Part shown: positions 25,345 to 34,341 of the stretch, piece after piece
Layout: the number at the start of each line of letters is the position of its first letter
How positions within the stretch are numbered: the first letter of the stretch is position 1
Assembly (NCBI RefSeq): GCF_006440735.1
Contig: NZ_VFUA01000028.1
Span: forward strand, 1-63,260
Origin: Mesorhizobium sp. B2-7-1
Lineage (GTDB): Bacteria > Pseudomonadota > Alphaproteobacteria > Rhizobiales > Rhizobiaceae
Length of the DNA: 63,260 nucleotides
Direction of reading: 5' to 3'
Notes under the pieces: model-generated
Database searches by the model: none
What the model was told of the DNA's origin: nothing
Seen by the model: only the letters and a program-made list of their open reading frames with translations
Made by a program: the position numbers and the translations under genes

Positions 25345-25360
25345 TGGCACGGAGCTTGAA
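25345..25360 (+). promoter_or_regulatory. Sigma-54-type promoter of glnK-amtB
   Basis: TGGCACGGAGCTTGAA fits the -24/-12 pattern TGGCACG-N4-TTGCW, with a perfect -24 half and A in place of C in the -12 half. It lies about 85 bp upstream of glnK. A GTGCACC sequence at about 25288 could be half of an NtrC site. Nitrogen control is the family norm; the match is inferred from spacing and motif. Confidence 0.65.
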
Positions 25361-25436
25361 TCCTGTCGGGCACTCTCCGGCTCCTCAGGATCGGTGAAGG
25401 TGTGCAAACGCGGGGGACCGCAACAGCAAAGGGTGA

Positions 25437-25781
<345 letters not shown>

Positions 25782-25812
25782 GCGGCGACCATCCATTCCA
25801 ACGGAGAGTTCA

Positions 25813-27159
25813 ATGAATATTCCTTCCACCTTGAAGACGACGGGACGCGCGGCCGCTTCGCTCGCGCTCGTGGCCATGAGCACCGTCGCCGCCATCGCGC
25901 AGGAAGCCGCCCCGGCAGCCACCGCCGCGGCGCCTGCCGCGCCCGCGCCGGCGCTCGACACCGGCAACACCGCCTGGATGCTGACCTCGACGGCGCTGGT
26001 GCTGATGATGACCATTCCGGGCCTGGCGCTGTTCTACGGCGGCATGGTGCGCAAGAAGAACGTGCTCGCCACCATCATGCAGAGCTTCGCCATCACCTGC
26101 CTGGTGACGGTGCTGTGGTTCATGTTCGGCTATTCGCTCGCCTTCTCCGACGGCGGCGCCACGAACAGCTATATCGGCGGCTTCTCGAAATTCTTCCATC
26201 ACGGCATCACCGTCTCGACGCTATGGGCGCCGGGCGTGGCGAACATCCCTGAATTCGTCTTCTCGATGTTCCAGATGACCTTCGCCATCATCACGCCGGC
26301 GCTGATCGCCGGCGCCTTCGCCGAGCGCATGAAGTTCTCGGCGCTCTTGATCTTCATGGGCCTGTGGCTGGTCTTCGTCTACGCGCCGATCGCCCACTGG
26401 GTGTGGGGTGGCGGCTTCCTCGGTTCGGCCGGCGTGCTCGACTTCGCCGGCGGCACGGTCGTCCATATCAACGCCGGTGTCGCGGGCCTGGTCTGCGCGC
26501 TGGTGCTCGGCAAGCGCGAGGGCTACGGCACCACCAACATGGCGCCGCATAACCTCGTCTATTCGGTGATCGGCGCCTCGCTGCTGTGGGTCGGCTGGTT
26601 CGGCTTCAACGCCGGCTCGGAACTCGCGGCCGACGGCCTTGCGGGCGCGGCGATGATGAACACGCAGGTCGCCACCGCCGCCGCGGCGCTGGCCTGGATG
26701 TTCGCCGAATGGATCGTCGCCAAGAAGCCTTCGGTTCTCGGCATCATCTCGGGCGCCGTCGCCGGCCTCGTCGCGGTGACGCCGGCTTCCGGCTTCGTCA
26801 ACCCGACCGGCGCCTTCATCGTCGGCATACTGGCCGGCGTCATCTGCTACCTGTCGGCGGTCAAGCTCAAGCATGCGTTCGGCTATGACGACTCGCTCGA
26901 TGCTTTCGGCGTGCACGGCGTTGGCGGCATCGTCGGCGCGCTGCTCACCGGCGCGCTCGCCGATCCGGCGATCAACGCGCTCGGCAAGGACGCTTCGGTC
27001 GGCAAGCAGCTCTACGGCATCGCCTTCACCATCCTGTGGACGGCGATCGCCACCTTCGTGATCCTGTACATCGTCAAGGCTCTGGTCGGCCTGCGTCCGT
27101 CCACGCAGGAAGAGGTCGAAGGCCTCGACGTCACCCAGCACGGCGAAGTCGTGCCGTAA
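25813..27159 (+). CDS. amtB: Ammonium transporter AmtB
   Basis: 448 residues. A cleavable signal peptide (GRAAASLALVAMSTVAAIAQ) is followed by an Ala/Pro linker and eleven membrane helices. Conserved parts are GLALFYGGMVRKKNVLATIM, DFAGGTVVHINAGVAGLVCA with the pore His, and DDSLDAFGVHGVGGIVGALL with the second pore His. It conducts ammonium and is gated by GlnK. Start at 25813 with GGAGAG upstream. A strong terminator lies about 140 bp after the stop. Confidence 0.97.
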   Translation: MNIPSTLKTTGRAAASLALVAMSTVAAIAQEAAPAATAAAPAAPAPALDTGNTAWMLTSTALVLMMTIPGLALFYGGMVRKKNVLATIMQSFAITCLVTVLWFMFGYSLAFSDGGATNSYIGGFSKFFHHGITVSTLWAPGVANIPEFVFSMFQMTFAIITPALIAGAFAERMKFSALLIFMGLWLVFVYAPIAHWVWGGGFLGSAGVLDFAGGTVVHINAGVAGLVCALVLGKREGYGTTNMAPHNLVYSVIGASLLWVGWFGFNAGSELAADGLAGAAMMNTQVATAAAALAWMFAEWIVAKKPSVLGIISGAVAGLVAVTPASGFVNPTGAFIVGILAGVICYLSAVKLKHAFGYDDSLDAFGVHGVGGIVGALLTGALADPAINALGKDASVGKQLYGIAFTILWTAIATFVILYIVKALVGLRPSTQEEVEGLDVTQHGEVVP

Positions 27160-27184
27160 GGCCGGCTCTGCTCTCTGCTTCGGC

Positions 27185-27215
27185 GCAGTTCCGGACGGGA
27201 AACCGCTGGAATTGC
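27185..27215. repeat. Family C palindromic element, shortened copy
   Basis: GCAGTTCCGGACGGGAAACC with GGAATTGC at the far end. It matches both ends of the elements at 10554 and 33477, but the middle is missing. It lies just after amtB. Confidence 0.55.
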
Positions 27216-27301
27216 CCCGAGGGCCGGCGGATCCTCCTCCCGCCGGCCCGGAATTCCTCCCAAGATCCCGTCGTGACGCCCCCAAAAGGGGCTCACGCCT
27301 T

Positions 27302-27335
27302 GAGGCCCGGAAGGTTCTTCCGGGCCTCCTTTTTT
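27302..27335 (+). terminator. Intrinsic terminator of glnK-amtB
   Basis: GAGGCCCGGAAG (27302-27313), loop GTT, CTTCCGGGCCTC (27317-27328), then CTTTTTT. A perfect 12-bp stem with T-run, the clearest intrinsic terminator in the window. Confidence 0.92.
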
Positions 27336-27470
27336 GCTCGGCGCCTGCCTGGCGAGTCTCGATCACATTCACTTGATCGCGCTTCAGTGAAACATCGACC
27401 TTCCAGGTTCCGTACTGGGATAGCGAGCGCCATCAAGGCGTCCGCCAAACAAGAGGGAAGGAACCACCTG

Positions 27471-27746
27471 ATGAACATCAAGAACATCTTCCTGGGAGCA
27501 ATAGCTCTTTCGATGATCAGCGGCGTTGCACTTGCCGGTGCTCTCGACGAGCCGGCCAACATGGCCCCGTTCTTCACCGACTCCAGCATGAAGACCATGA
27601 AGCCCGAGGCCGACTTCAAAGCAGCCTGGGCGGCGATGCCCAAGGACAAGCAGGACATGATGATGAAGGAATGCCAGGACGCGGCGATGAGCAAGCCTCA
27701 CGCCGAGTTCTGCGGCAATCTGGTGACCTACGCCGGCAACAGGTGA
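27471..27746 (+). CDS. Small secreted hypothetical protein
   Basis: 91 residues. A signal peptide (MNIKNIFLGAIALSMISGVA, cleavage about LAGA) precedes a ~65-residue mature part rich in Met and Lys: TDSSMKTMKPEADFKAAWAA and KDKQDMMMKECQDAAMSKPH. Two cysteines (MKECQD and EFCGN) could form a disulfide. AGAGGGAAGG lies upstream. I do not recognise a named family. It is a single gene between the amtB terminator and ftsK. Confidence 0.68.
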   Translation: MNIKNIFLGAIALSMISGVALAGALDEPANMAPFFTDSSMKTMKPEADFKAAWAAMPKDKQDMMMKECQDAAMSKPHAEFCGNLVTYAGNR

Positions 27747-27863
27747 TCCCGCGGAAGGTCGGGTCCGGAAGGGCCCGATCGCTTTGGCGTTTTCAACGCA
27801 CAGGGTGGCGGGCCGCGAGGCCTGCCATCTTTGTTCGAGCCGAAGCCCGGTAAAGAGCCATGG

Positions 27864-27879
27864 TTAATGCGGCCTTAAC
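27864..27879. promoter_or_regulatory. CtrA binding site upstream of ftsK
   Basis: TTAATGCGGCCTTAAC is an exact TTAA-N7-TTAAC match, about 80 bp upstream of the ftsK start. It would fit cell-cycle control of the division translocase. Confidence 0.65.
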
Positions 27880-27957
27880 CTTCCCCCCGATAGTCTGGCG
27901 TTCGAATCTGCCGGAATGCGCCATGCGCCCGGCCAGGCAACGATCACGGGGAAGAGC

Positions 27958-30636
27958 ATGCGTTCAGGCGCCTCAGCACCGCTCGCGCTGACCGATACGG
28001 GGCACGGCATCCAGGCATTCGCGCGGCGTCAGGTCGGGCGGCTGGTCGGCGCCGGGCTATTCCTGTTCACCGCCTTCGGCATCGCGGCTTTGGCCACATG
28101 GAACGTCGCCGACCCGAGCTTCTCGCACGCCACCAGCAACGTCGTCACCAACGCCATGGGCTATGCCGGCGCGGTGTTCTCAGATCTCGCCATGCAGTTC
28201 TTCGGCCTTGCCGCCGTCGCTGGCCTTGTCCCGGCGGTGATCTGGGGCTTCCTTCTGTTTTCCGCGCGCGGCGTCGACAAGTTGCCGAAGCGCGGCTTCG
28301 GCTGGTTCGGCTTTGCGCTTTTGGCCGCCGCCATCGCCGGCTGCGTGACGCCGCCCAACACCTGGCCGCTGCCGACCGGGCTCGGCGGCGTGTTCGGCGA
28401 CATGGTGCTGAAGATTCCGGGCATCGCCGTCGGCGGTTATCCGAAAGGCCTTTTCGCGACGATCATAGCAGTCATCCTTGCCGCTCCCGCCTTGTGGCTG
28501 TTTGCCTATGGTTCGGCGCTGATTGCCCGCAAGAACGGCTTTGCCGTCATGGAGCGCGCTGCCGCGCCCGATCCGCGCGAGCAGGACGAGATGCTGTTCG
28601 ACGAGGATGAGGACGAGGGCGACGAAGGGATACTCGCGCTCGGCGCCGTCACCCATTGGTGGCTGTCGTTCCGCGCCTACCTGCATCGCCGCGCCGAGCG
28701 CCGCAGGCGGGAGCGTGACGAGTTCGAACCGCCGATGGAGCCCAAGGCCAGCGCCTGGCGGCGCGCCGCCGAGCGGGTCGAGTCGGCCGAGTTCGCCGAG
28801 TCCCGCATGAGCCCTGGCGGCCGCGCCCGCGTCGAGCCGGAATTCTTCGCCGCCATGGTCAACGACCGCAGCGTCTCGGTCGACCCGGCCGACCAGGATA
28901 TCTTCGACGAGGAGGATGAGGACGAAGACGTCGACCTCGACGACTTCGACGACGAGGCGCCCGTGCAGCGGCGGGGCGCAGGCGCCAAGGTGCAGAATTT
29001 CCGCTCCGATGCCGCGACCCGCGTCGCCGCGCCGGCAGCGCGCCCGGTGCCAGGGTCACGCGTCCAGCGCGAGGCGCAGACCTCGCTTATCGGGTCGGAC
29101 ACGTTCGAGATGCCGTCGCTGCATTTTCTCTCCGAGCCGAAGAACATCGCCAAGGATGCAAGCCTTTCGAAGGACGCGCTGGAGCAGAATGCGCGCCTGC
29201 TCGAAGGCGTGCTGGAAGATTTCGGCGTCAAGGGCGAGATCATCCATGTCCGCCCCGGTCCGGTCGTCACGCTCTACGAGCTGGAGCCGGCGCCCGGCAT
29301 CAAATCCTCGCGCGTCATCGGCCTTTCCGACGACATCGCCCGCTCGATGAGCGCGATCGCGTGCCGCGTCGCCGTCGTGCCTGGCCGCAACGCCATCGGC
29401 ATCGAATTGCCCAACACCAAGCGCGAGACCGTCTATCTGCGCGAGATCATGGCCAGCCGCGACTTCGAGACGACCAAGATGAAGCTGGCGCTGGCGCTCG
29501 GCAAAAGCATCAATGGCGAGGCGGTCATCGTCGACATCGCCAAGATGCCGCACGTGCTGGTCGCCGGCACCACCGGCTCGGGCAAGTCGGTCGCCATCAA
29601 CACCATGATCCTGTCGCTGCTCTACCGGCTGACGCCGCAGGAGTGCAGGCTGATCATGATCGATCCGAAGATGCTCGAACTCTCGGTCTATGACGGCATC
29701 CCGCATCTTTTGACGCCGGTCGTCACCGATCCGAAGAAGGCGGTCGTCGCGCTGAAATGGACCGTGCGCGAGATGGAGGACCGCTACCGCAAGATGTCCA
29801 AGGTCGGCGTGCGCAACATCGACGGCTTCAACGCGCGCGTCAGCCAAGCCGAAAAGAAGGGCGAAAAGATCTCGCGTACGGTGCAGACCGGCTTCGATCG
29901 CCAGACCGGCGAGGCGATCTACGAGACCGAGGATCTCGAACTCGAGCCGATGCCCTATATCGTGGTCATCATCGACGAGATGGCCGACCTGATGATGGTC
30001 GCCGGCAAGGATATCGAAGGCGCGGTGCAGCGCCTGGCGCAGATGGCGCGCGCCGCCGGCATCCACGTCATCATGGCGACGCAGCGTCCGTCCGTCGACG
30101 TCATCACTGGCACCATCAAGGCCAATTTCCCGACCCGCATCTCCTTCCAGGTGACGTCCAAGATCGACAGCCGCACCATCCTCGGCGAGCAGGGCGCCGA
30201 GCAGCTGCTCGGCATGGGCGACATGCTCTACATGGCCGGCGGCGGCCGCATCCAGCGCGTCCACGGCCCGTTCGTGTCGGATGACGAGGTCGAGAAGGTC
30301 GTCGGGCACCTGAAGCTGCAGGGCGTGCCGGAATATCTCGACGCCATCACCGAGGACGACGAGGAAGACGACGAGGACGGCCCGTCGGGCAAGGGTGGTT
30401 CCGGCGGCGGTGGCGGCGGCAATTTCGAGGATTCCGACGATCCTTACGACCAGGCGGTGGCGGTGGTGCTGCGCGACGGCAAGGCCTCGACCAGCTACAT
30501 CCAGCGCCGGCTCGGCATCGGCTACAACCGCGCCGCCTCGATCATCGAGAAGATGGAGAAGGAAGGCATTGTCGGCCCGGCCAACCATGCCGGCAAACGC
30601 GAGATACTGGTGCCGACCGAAGAGGACAAATTCTAG
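27958..30636 (+). CDS. ftsK: DNA translocase FtsK
   Basis: 892 residues from ATG 27958 (GGGGAAGAG upstream; ATG 27916 is an in-frame alternative). The first ~190 residues carry four membrane helices. A long acidic linker follows (runs of Asp/Glu such as [18 protein letters not shown]). The motor has Walker A GTTGSGKS near residue 540 and Walker [16 protein letters not shown]. The C-terminal winged-helix gamma domain that reads KOPS is [20 protein letters not shown] onward. It pumps chromosomal DNA at the septum and activates XerCD at dif. A CtrA box lies upstream. Confidence 0.97.
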   Translation: MRSGASAPLALTDTGHGIQAFARRQVGRLVGAGLFLFTAFGIAALATWNVADPSFSHATSNVVTNAMGYAGAVFSDLAMQFFGLAAVAGLVPAVIWGFLLFSARGVDKLPKRGFGWFGFALLAAAIAGCVTPPNTWPLPTGLGGVFGDMVLKIPGIAVGGYPKGLFATIIAVILAAPALWLFAYGSALIARKNGFAVMERAAAPDPREQDEMLFDEDEDEGDEGILALGAVTHWWLSFRAYLHRRAERRRRERDEFEPPMEPKASAWRRAAERVESAEFAESRMSPGGRARVEPEFFAAMVNDRSVSVDPADQDIFDEEDEDEDVDLDDFDDEAPVQRRGAGAKVQNFRSDAATRVAAPAARPVPGSRVQREAQTSLIGSDTFEMPSLHFLSEPKNIAKDASLSKDALEQNARLLEGVLEDFGVKGEIIHVRPGPVVTLYELEPAPGIKSSRVIGLSDDIARSMSAIACRVAVVPGRNAIGIELPNTKRETVYLREIMASRDFETTKMKLALALGKSINGEAVIVDIAKMPHVLVAGTTGSGKSVAINTMILSLLYRLTPQECRLIMIDPKMLELSVYDGIPHLLTPVVTDPKKAVVALKWTVREMEDRYRKMSKVGVRNIDGFNARVSQAEKKGEKISRTVQTGFDRQTGEAIYETEDLELEPMPYIVVIIDEMADLMMVAGKDIEGAVQRLAQMARAAGIHVIMATQRPSVDVITGTIKANFPTRISFQVTSKIDSRTILGEQGAEQLLGMGDMLYMAGGGRIQRVHGPFVSDDEVEKVVGHLKLQGVPEYLDAITEDDEEDDEDGPSGKGGSGGGGGGNFEDSDDPYDQAVAVVLRDGKASTSYIQRRLGIGYNRAASIIEKMEKEGIVGPANHAGKREILVPTEEDKF

Positions 30637-30686
30637 GGTTTGTCGATATTCAGGTGAGGCCGGCCTGACCTGAATCCGACAACCCT
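30637..30686. repeat. Family A element, minimal copy, nested in a local stem
   Basis: ATTCAGGTGAGGCC joined directly to GGCCTGACCTGAAT (30648-30675): the two ends of the ~117-bp element with nothing between. It begins 11 nt after the ftsK stop. GGGTTTGTCG before it pairs with CGACAACCC after it, with one bulged T. A further GC-rich hairpin with GGCCCGG and CCCGGGCC follows near 30688-30713. Confidence 0.8.
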
Positions 30687-30858
30687 TGGCCCGGCGAGAC
30701 GCCAGCCCGGGCCGGCAAGCAACCGGAATTCGTCTGGCGCGTTTCATGCGACGGGCTCACGCCCGCGCCTGCGCGACGGGCCTGTCGCGCACCGCCAAAC
30801 TTAGGCCCTAGTGGGAGTCCAGAAACTGCGGCGACACGAATCACAGAAAGTGACCGGC

Positions 30859-31527
30859 ATGAAGACCCAGACAGAATTCGCCATCACCCGCCGCCAGCTC
30901 CTCGGCCTCGGCCTGATGCTTGGCGGAGCCGCCGCTCTCAACCTCGTGCCGGGTTATCAGCTCGTGGCCGCCGCGCAGGCCGCGGTGCCGTCGGCGGCGC
31001 AGAAGATCGCCGACCACTTCTCCTCGGTGAGGTCGATGAGCGGCGAATTCGTCCAGTTCGGCCCGAAAGGCGAGCAGACCGGCGGCAAGTTCTTCCTCGA
31101 GCGCCCGGGCAAGATCCGCTTCAACTATGACGGATCCTCGAACTTCCGCGTCATCTCCGACGGCAAGTCGGTGGTGATCCTCAACAAGAAGCTCAACACC
31201 TCCGACCTCTACCCGCTGTCGAAGACGCCGCTGAAGCTGCTGCTCGACGACCGCATCGACCTCTCCGGCGGGCGCGTCAAGGCGGTCAAGGAGGAGGACG
31301 ACCTCACCACCATCAAGCTGTCCGACAAGTCGGTCTTCGGCAATGCGATGATCACCATGATGTTCGACCCGAAGACCTACGACCTGCGCCAGTGGACGAT
31401 CACCGATGCTCAAGGCAAGGACACCACGGTGATGATCTTCAATACCAAGGAAGGCGTCAGCTTCCCGCCGGATACGTTTGCCATCGACTATACGGCGAAT
31501 AGAGAGCTGAATACCAAGACGCGGTAA
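30859..31527 (+). CDS. lolA: LolA-like outer-membrane lipoprotein carrier with twin-arginine signal
   Basis: 222 residues. The mature part matches LolA: FSSVRSMSGEFVQFGPKGEQ, FFLERPGKIRFNYDGSSNFR and TTVMIFNTKEGVSFPPDTFA. LolA ferries lipoproteins across the periplasm. Its signal begins ITRRQLLGLGLMLGGAAALN, a twin-arginine type, unusual since LolA is normally Sec-exported. The start at 30859 is the first with the signal in frame. A family A element begins on the base after the stop codon. Confidence 0.85.
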   Translation: MKTQTEFAITRRQLLGLGLMLGGAAALNLVPGYQLVAAAQAAVPSAAQKIADHFSSVRSMSGEFVQFGPKGEQTGGKFFLERPGKIRFNYDGSSNFRVISDGKSVVILNKKLNTSDLYPLSKTPLKLLLDDRIDLSGGRVKAVKEEDDLTTIKLSDKSVFGNAMITMMFDPKTYDLRQWTITDAQGKDTTVMIFNTKEGVSFPPDTFAIDYTANRELNTKTR

Positions 31528-31639
31528 ATTCAGGTGAGGCCGGTCTGCAAATGCCGGCTTCCTGCGCTTCCGGTGCTCACGTACTTTAAGTACGCTCCGC
31601 TTCGGTTCTCGGAGATTTTCGACTCGGCCTGACCTGAAT
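31528..31639. repeat. Family A 3'-end palindromic element, copy 2
   Basis: Starts ATTCAGGTGAGGCCG on the base after the lolA stop and ends CGGCCTGACCTGAAT. The centre is GTACTTTAAGTAC. The right internal arm has lost about six bases (CTCGGAGATTTTCG in place of CTCGGAAGCCGCCATTTT), so the middle stem is shorter. No locus-specific outer stem is clear here. Confidence 0.82.
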
Positions 31640-31736
31640 TAGGTCCCCCGGTCAAGCGATTGCAGCCGCAAAGGTTGGCTTGTCTTTCCCGCGAGCGGCT
31701 GGCACTAGATCGACGATCTCTTGCCGGACTCGCCAC

Positions 31737-32543
31737 ATGCCCTTCACCATCGCCACCTGGAACATCAACTCCGTGCGCCTGCGCATGCCGATCGTCGAGC
31801 GGCTTTTGAAAGAGCACGCCCCCGACGTGCTGTGCCTGCAGGAAACCAAGGTTCCCGACGAGCTCTTTCCGGAAAAAGCCTTCCGCAAGGCGGGCTACGA
31901 GCACATCCTGTTCCACGGCCAGAAGGGCTATCACGGCGTCGCCACCGTCGCCCGCCGCCCGATCGAGCTGGTCGAGAAGCGGCGGTTCTGCGAGATCGAC
32001 GACAGCCGGCATCTGTCGGTCAAGGTGCAGGCGGGCGGCAAGTCGGTGCTGGTGCATAATTTCTACGTGCCGGCCGGCGGCGACGAGCCGGACCCGGAGA
32101 TCAACCGCAAATTCCGGCACAAGCTCGATTTCGTCCAGGAGATGAACGGCATGCCGGCGGGCGGGGACGAATCGTCCGCATCGATCCTGGTCGGCGACCT
32201 GAACATCGCGCCGCAGGAGCATGATGTCTGGTCGCACAAGCAATTGCTCAACGTCGTCAGCCACACACCGGTCGAGACGACAAATTTCGAGGCGATGCGC
32301 AAAGCCGGCGGCTGGGTCGACCTGATGCGGCTCGACGTGCCCGCCGAGCAGAAACTCTACACCTGGTGGAGCTATCGCGCGAAGGACTGGGAAGCCTCCA
32401 ACCGCGGCCGCCGCCTCGACCATGTCTGGTCGTCCGCCAACCTGGTGCCGAGCTTCAAGGGCTACGAGATCCTGCAGGCGGCGCGCGGCTGGGAGAAGCC
32501 GTCCGACCATGTGCCGGTGATAGCCAGGTTTGACTTGGACTGA
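31737..32543 (+). CDS. xthA: Exodeoxyribonuclease III / AP endonuclease
   Basis: 268 residues. It cleaves at abasic sites and removes 3' blocks in base-excision repair. The metal and catalytic motifs are intact: ATWNINSVRLR, LCLQETKVPD (Glu), HNFYVPAGG (Tyr), VGDLNIAP (Asp, Asn), and the C-terminal PSDHVPVIA with the catalytic His. The Trp/Asp stretch RRLDHVWSS is also present. The ribosome binding site before ATG 31737 is weak, but the family N-terminus MPFTIATWN supports it. Confidence 0.95.
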   Translation: MPFTIATWNINSVRLRMPIVERLLKEHAPDVLCLQETKVPDELFPEKAFRKAGYEHILFHGQKGYHGVATVARRPIELVEKRRFCEIDDSRHLSVKVQAGGKSVLVHNFYVPAGGDEPDPEINRKFRHKLDFVQEMNGMPAGGDESSASILVGDLNIAPQEHDVWSHKQLLNVVSHTPVETTNFEAMRKAGGWVDLMRLDVPAEQKLYTWWSYRAKDWEASNRGRRLDHVWSSANLVPSFKGYEILQAARGWEKPSDHVPVIARFDLD

Positions 32544-32587
32544 CGCGTTGCGGGAGAGGGCGGCGCTGGCGTTCGGTCGTCATCCAC

Positions 32588-32793
32588 GGGCGGAGCAAGG
32601 AGCGAAGCGACGCGCGTAGACCCTAGAATCCATTCCGTTACCTGCGTCGAAGGATGCAACGATGCAGAACAGAGGTAATTCTCTCCCCACATCGATCTTC
32701 GCCTGGAAACCCCATTTTGCAACGCGGCAACGCGTCAACGTCACGGAATGGATTCTAGGGTCTACGCGCGTCGCTTCGCTCCTTGCTTCGCCC
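32588..32793. repeat. 51-bp inverted repeat, family B complete copy
   Basis: Arms at 32588-32638 and 32743-32793 are reverse complements at 50 of 51 positions. The left arm begins GGGCGGAGCAAGGAGCGAAG and ends AGAATCCATTCCGT. The 104-bp centre holds GTCGAAGGATGCAACGATGC and no open frame of note. It fills the gap between the convergent xthA and cNMP-binding genes. Confidence 0.9.
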
Positions 32794-32831
32794 TAGAATG
32801 AGGAAGCCAGCGTGGGGCGGCCTTTCAGGCA

Positions 32832-33287
32832 TCACCCCGAAAAGCGCGGCGCCAGTTCCTCGATGCGGGCGATCATCTGCTGGAATTCCTCCAGGATGCG
32901 CTCATGCAACAGCACCGCGATCTCCGGATATTCTTCCAGGATTCGGTGGAACATCTTGCGGCTCAATCGGATCACTTCAGAATCGACCGTAGCCGACGCG
33001 CTGGTCAGCCGGTTGGTGTCGGCTATCAGCGCCAGTTCGCTCAGCATGGTGCCCGGACCTGCAGTGCCGATCGGGACGCGTTCACCTCCTAGCTCCCGAT
33101 AGAGCGTGATCAGGCCGCTAACCACGATGTAGGCAGAGTCGGCGACGTCGTCCTCGCGGTAGAGCTTATGGTCGGCCTGCAGGAAAGTTGTCTCGGCGCC
33201 GAAGGCGAGCAGACGCAGCTGTTCCTGCGTGAAGCCCTGGAAAAGCTTTACGCTGGACAGGATGTGGATGTCGTCATCCAACGCCAT
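32832..33287 (-). CDS. Cyclic-nucleotide-binding-domain protein without DNA-binding domain
   Basis: 151 residues, just one CRP-type beta-barrel plus helix. Landmarks are LSSVKLFQGFTQEQLRLLAF, YREDDVADSAYIVVSGLITL and the phosphate-binding cassette region GTAGPGTMLSELALIADTNR. The usual helix-turn-helix is absent; the protein ends with a long helix (ILEEFQQMIARIEELAPRFS). It may bind a nucleotide and act on partners. No Arg in the cassette position typical of cAMP binding is obvious, so ligand is uncertain. The SD is weak. Confidence 0.82.
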   Translation of the reverse strand: MALDDDIHILSSVKLFQGFTQEQLRLLAFGAETTFLQADHKLYREDDVADSAYIVVSGLITLYRELGGERVPIGTAGPGTMLSELALIADTNRLTSASATVDSEVIRLSRKMFHRILEEYPEIAVLLHERILEEFQQMIARIEELAPRFSG

Positions 33288-33440
33288 CCTAGCTGTGTCC
33301 CCGAGCGGTCAGTCCAGTCCCTCCTTTGGAGCGGCGCGCCCTAAAGGACGCGCGAGAAACGCTCCAGCACTTCCTGCCTGCACTCCGTGCGAGGCATCCA
33401 TCGAGCCGATCCATCACCCTCCAGCACCAGGATCGTACCC

Positions 33441-33544
33441 GAAGCGGTCCCGCCCGACCGCTTCGTCTCTTTTGGCGCAATTCCGGACGGAAGGCTACGG
33501 CGAAGCCACCGGGCTCAACCGCCTCACGCTTTTCCTGCAATTGC
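33441..33544. repeat. Hairpin plus family C palindromic element
   Basis: GAAGCGGTC, loop CCGCCC, GACCGCTTC at 33441-33464. The family C copy follows: GCAATTCCGGACGGAAGGCT (33477) to CCTGCAATTGC (33544). It lies between the start of the cNMP-binding gene and the 3' end of the response-regulator gene. The remaining part of the 33288-33561 gap shows no gene. Confidence 0.7.
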
Positions 33545-33561
33545 TCTAGATCATGAAATGT

Positions 33562-34245
33562 TTAAGGAACCAGCTTGTAGCCGCCGCTTTCTGTCACAAG
33601 AATTTCGGCATTGGAAGGATCGCGCTCGATCTTCTGGCGCAACCGGTAGACATGGGTCTCCAGCGTGTGCGTGGTGACGCCGGAATTGTAGCCCCATACC
33701 TCTTCCAAAAGCACGTCGCGCGTCACCACCTTCTGGTCGGCGCGGTAGAGATACTTGATGATCGAGGCTTCCTTCTCGGTCAGCCGCACCTTGGCGCCGC
33801 GCGGATCGATCAGCAGCTTCTGGCTGGGCTTGAACGTATAGGGGCCGACCGAGAAGGTCGCATCCTCGCTCTGCTCGTGCTGGCGAAGCTGGGCGCGGAT
33901 GCGGGCGAGCAGCACCGCGAAGCGGAAAGGCTTGGTCACGTAATCGTTAGCGCCAGCCTCGAGACCCAGAATCGTGTCGGAATCGGTGTCATGGCCGGTC
34001 AGCATGATGATCGGTGCCTTGTAGCCGCCCTTGCGCAGAATCTTCACCGCCTCGCGGCCATCCATGTCGGGCAGGCCGACATCCATGATGAGCAGATCGA
34101 CGACGCCGCCGCGCGCCGCGGCAACGCCTTTTGCGGCGCTCGATTCCTGCTGGACATCGAATTCTTCGTAGAGCGCCAACTGCTCAACCAGGGTGGCGCG
34201 CAGGTCGTCGTCGTCATCGACGATCAGGATGGTGCGTGATGTCAT
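33562..34245 (-). CDS. OmpR-family response regulator (CenR-like)
   Basis: 227 residues. The receiver domain has acidic pocket DDDDDL, phosphorylation Asp in LLIMDVGLPDMDGREA, conserved Thr in PIIMLTGHD and Lys in DYVTKPFR. The DNA-binding winged helix runs from TFSVGPYTFKPSQKLL to the end, with GYNSGVTTHTLETHVYRLRQ as recognition helix. No histidine kinase is adjacent, so it is an orphan here. The sequence looks like the alphaproteobacterial CenR envelope regulator, but this is by memory of the family and not proven. Confidence 0.88.
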   Translation of the reverse strand: MTSRTILIVDDDDDLRATLVEQLALYEEFDVQQESSAAKGVAAARGGVVDLLIMDVGLPDMDGREAVKILRKGGYKAPIIMLTGHDTDSDTILGLEAGANDYVTKPFRFAVLLARIRAQLRQHEQSEDATFSVGPYTFKPSQKLLIDPRGAKVRLTEKEASIIKYLYRADQKVVTRDVLLEEVWGYNSGVTTHTLETHVYRLRQKIERDPSNAEILVTESGGYKLVP

Positions 34246-34341
34246 GGATCAATCCGTTGTTTTAAAAAGAATATTCAGTTGACCTCCCCCCATTTATGCG
34301 GAAGCTCACCGGCGCAACAGCCGATCACAGTGATTTGTTCC

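Noticed and set aside
29056..30747. 563-codon minus-strand frame over ftsK
   Set aside because: Antisense to conserved motor motifs; composition typical of a shadow frame.
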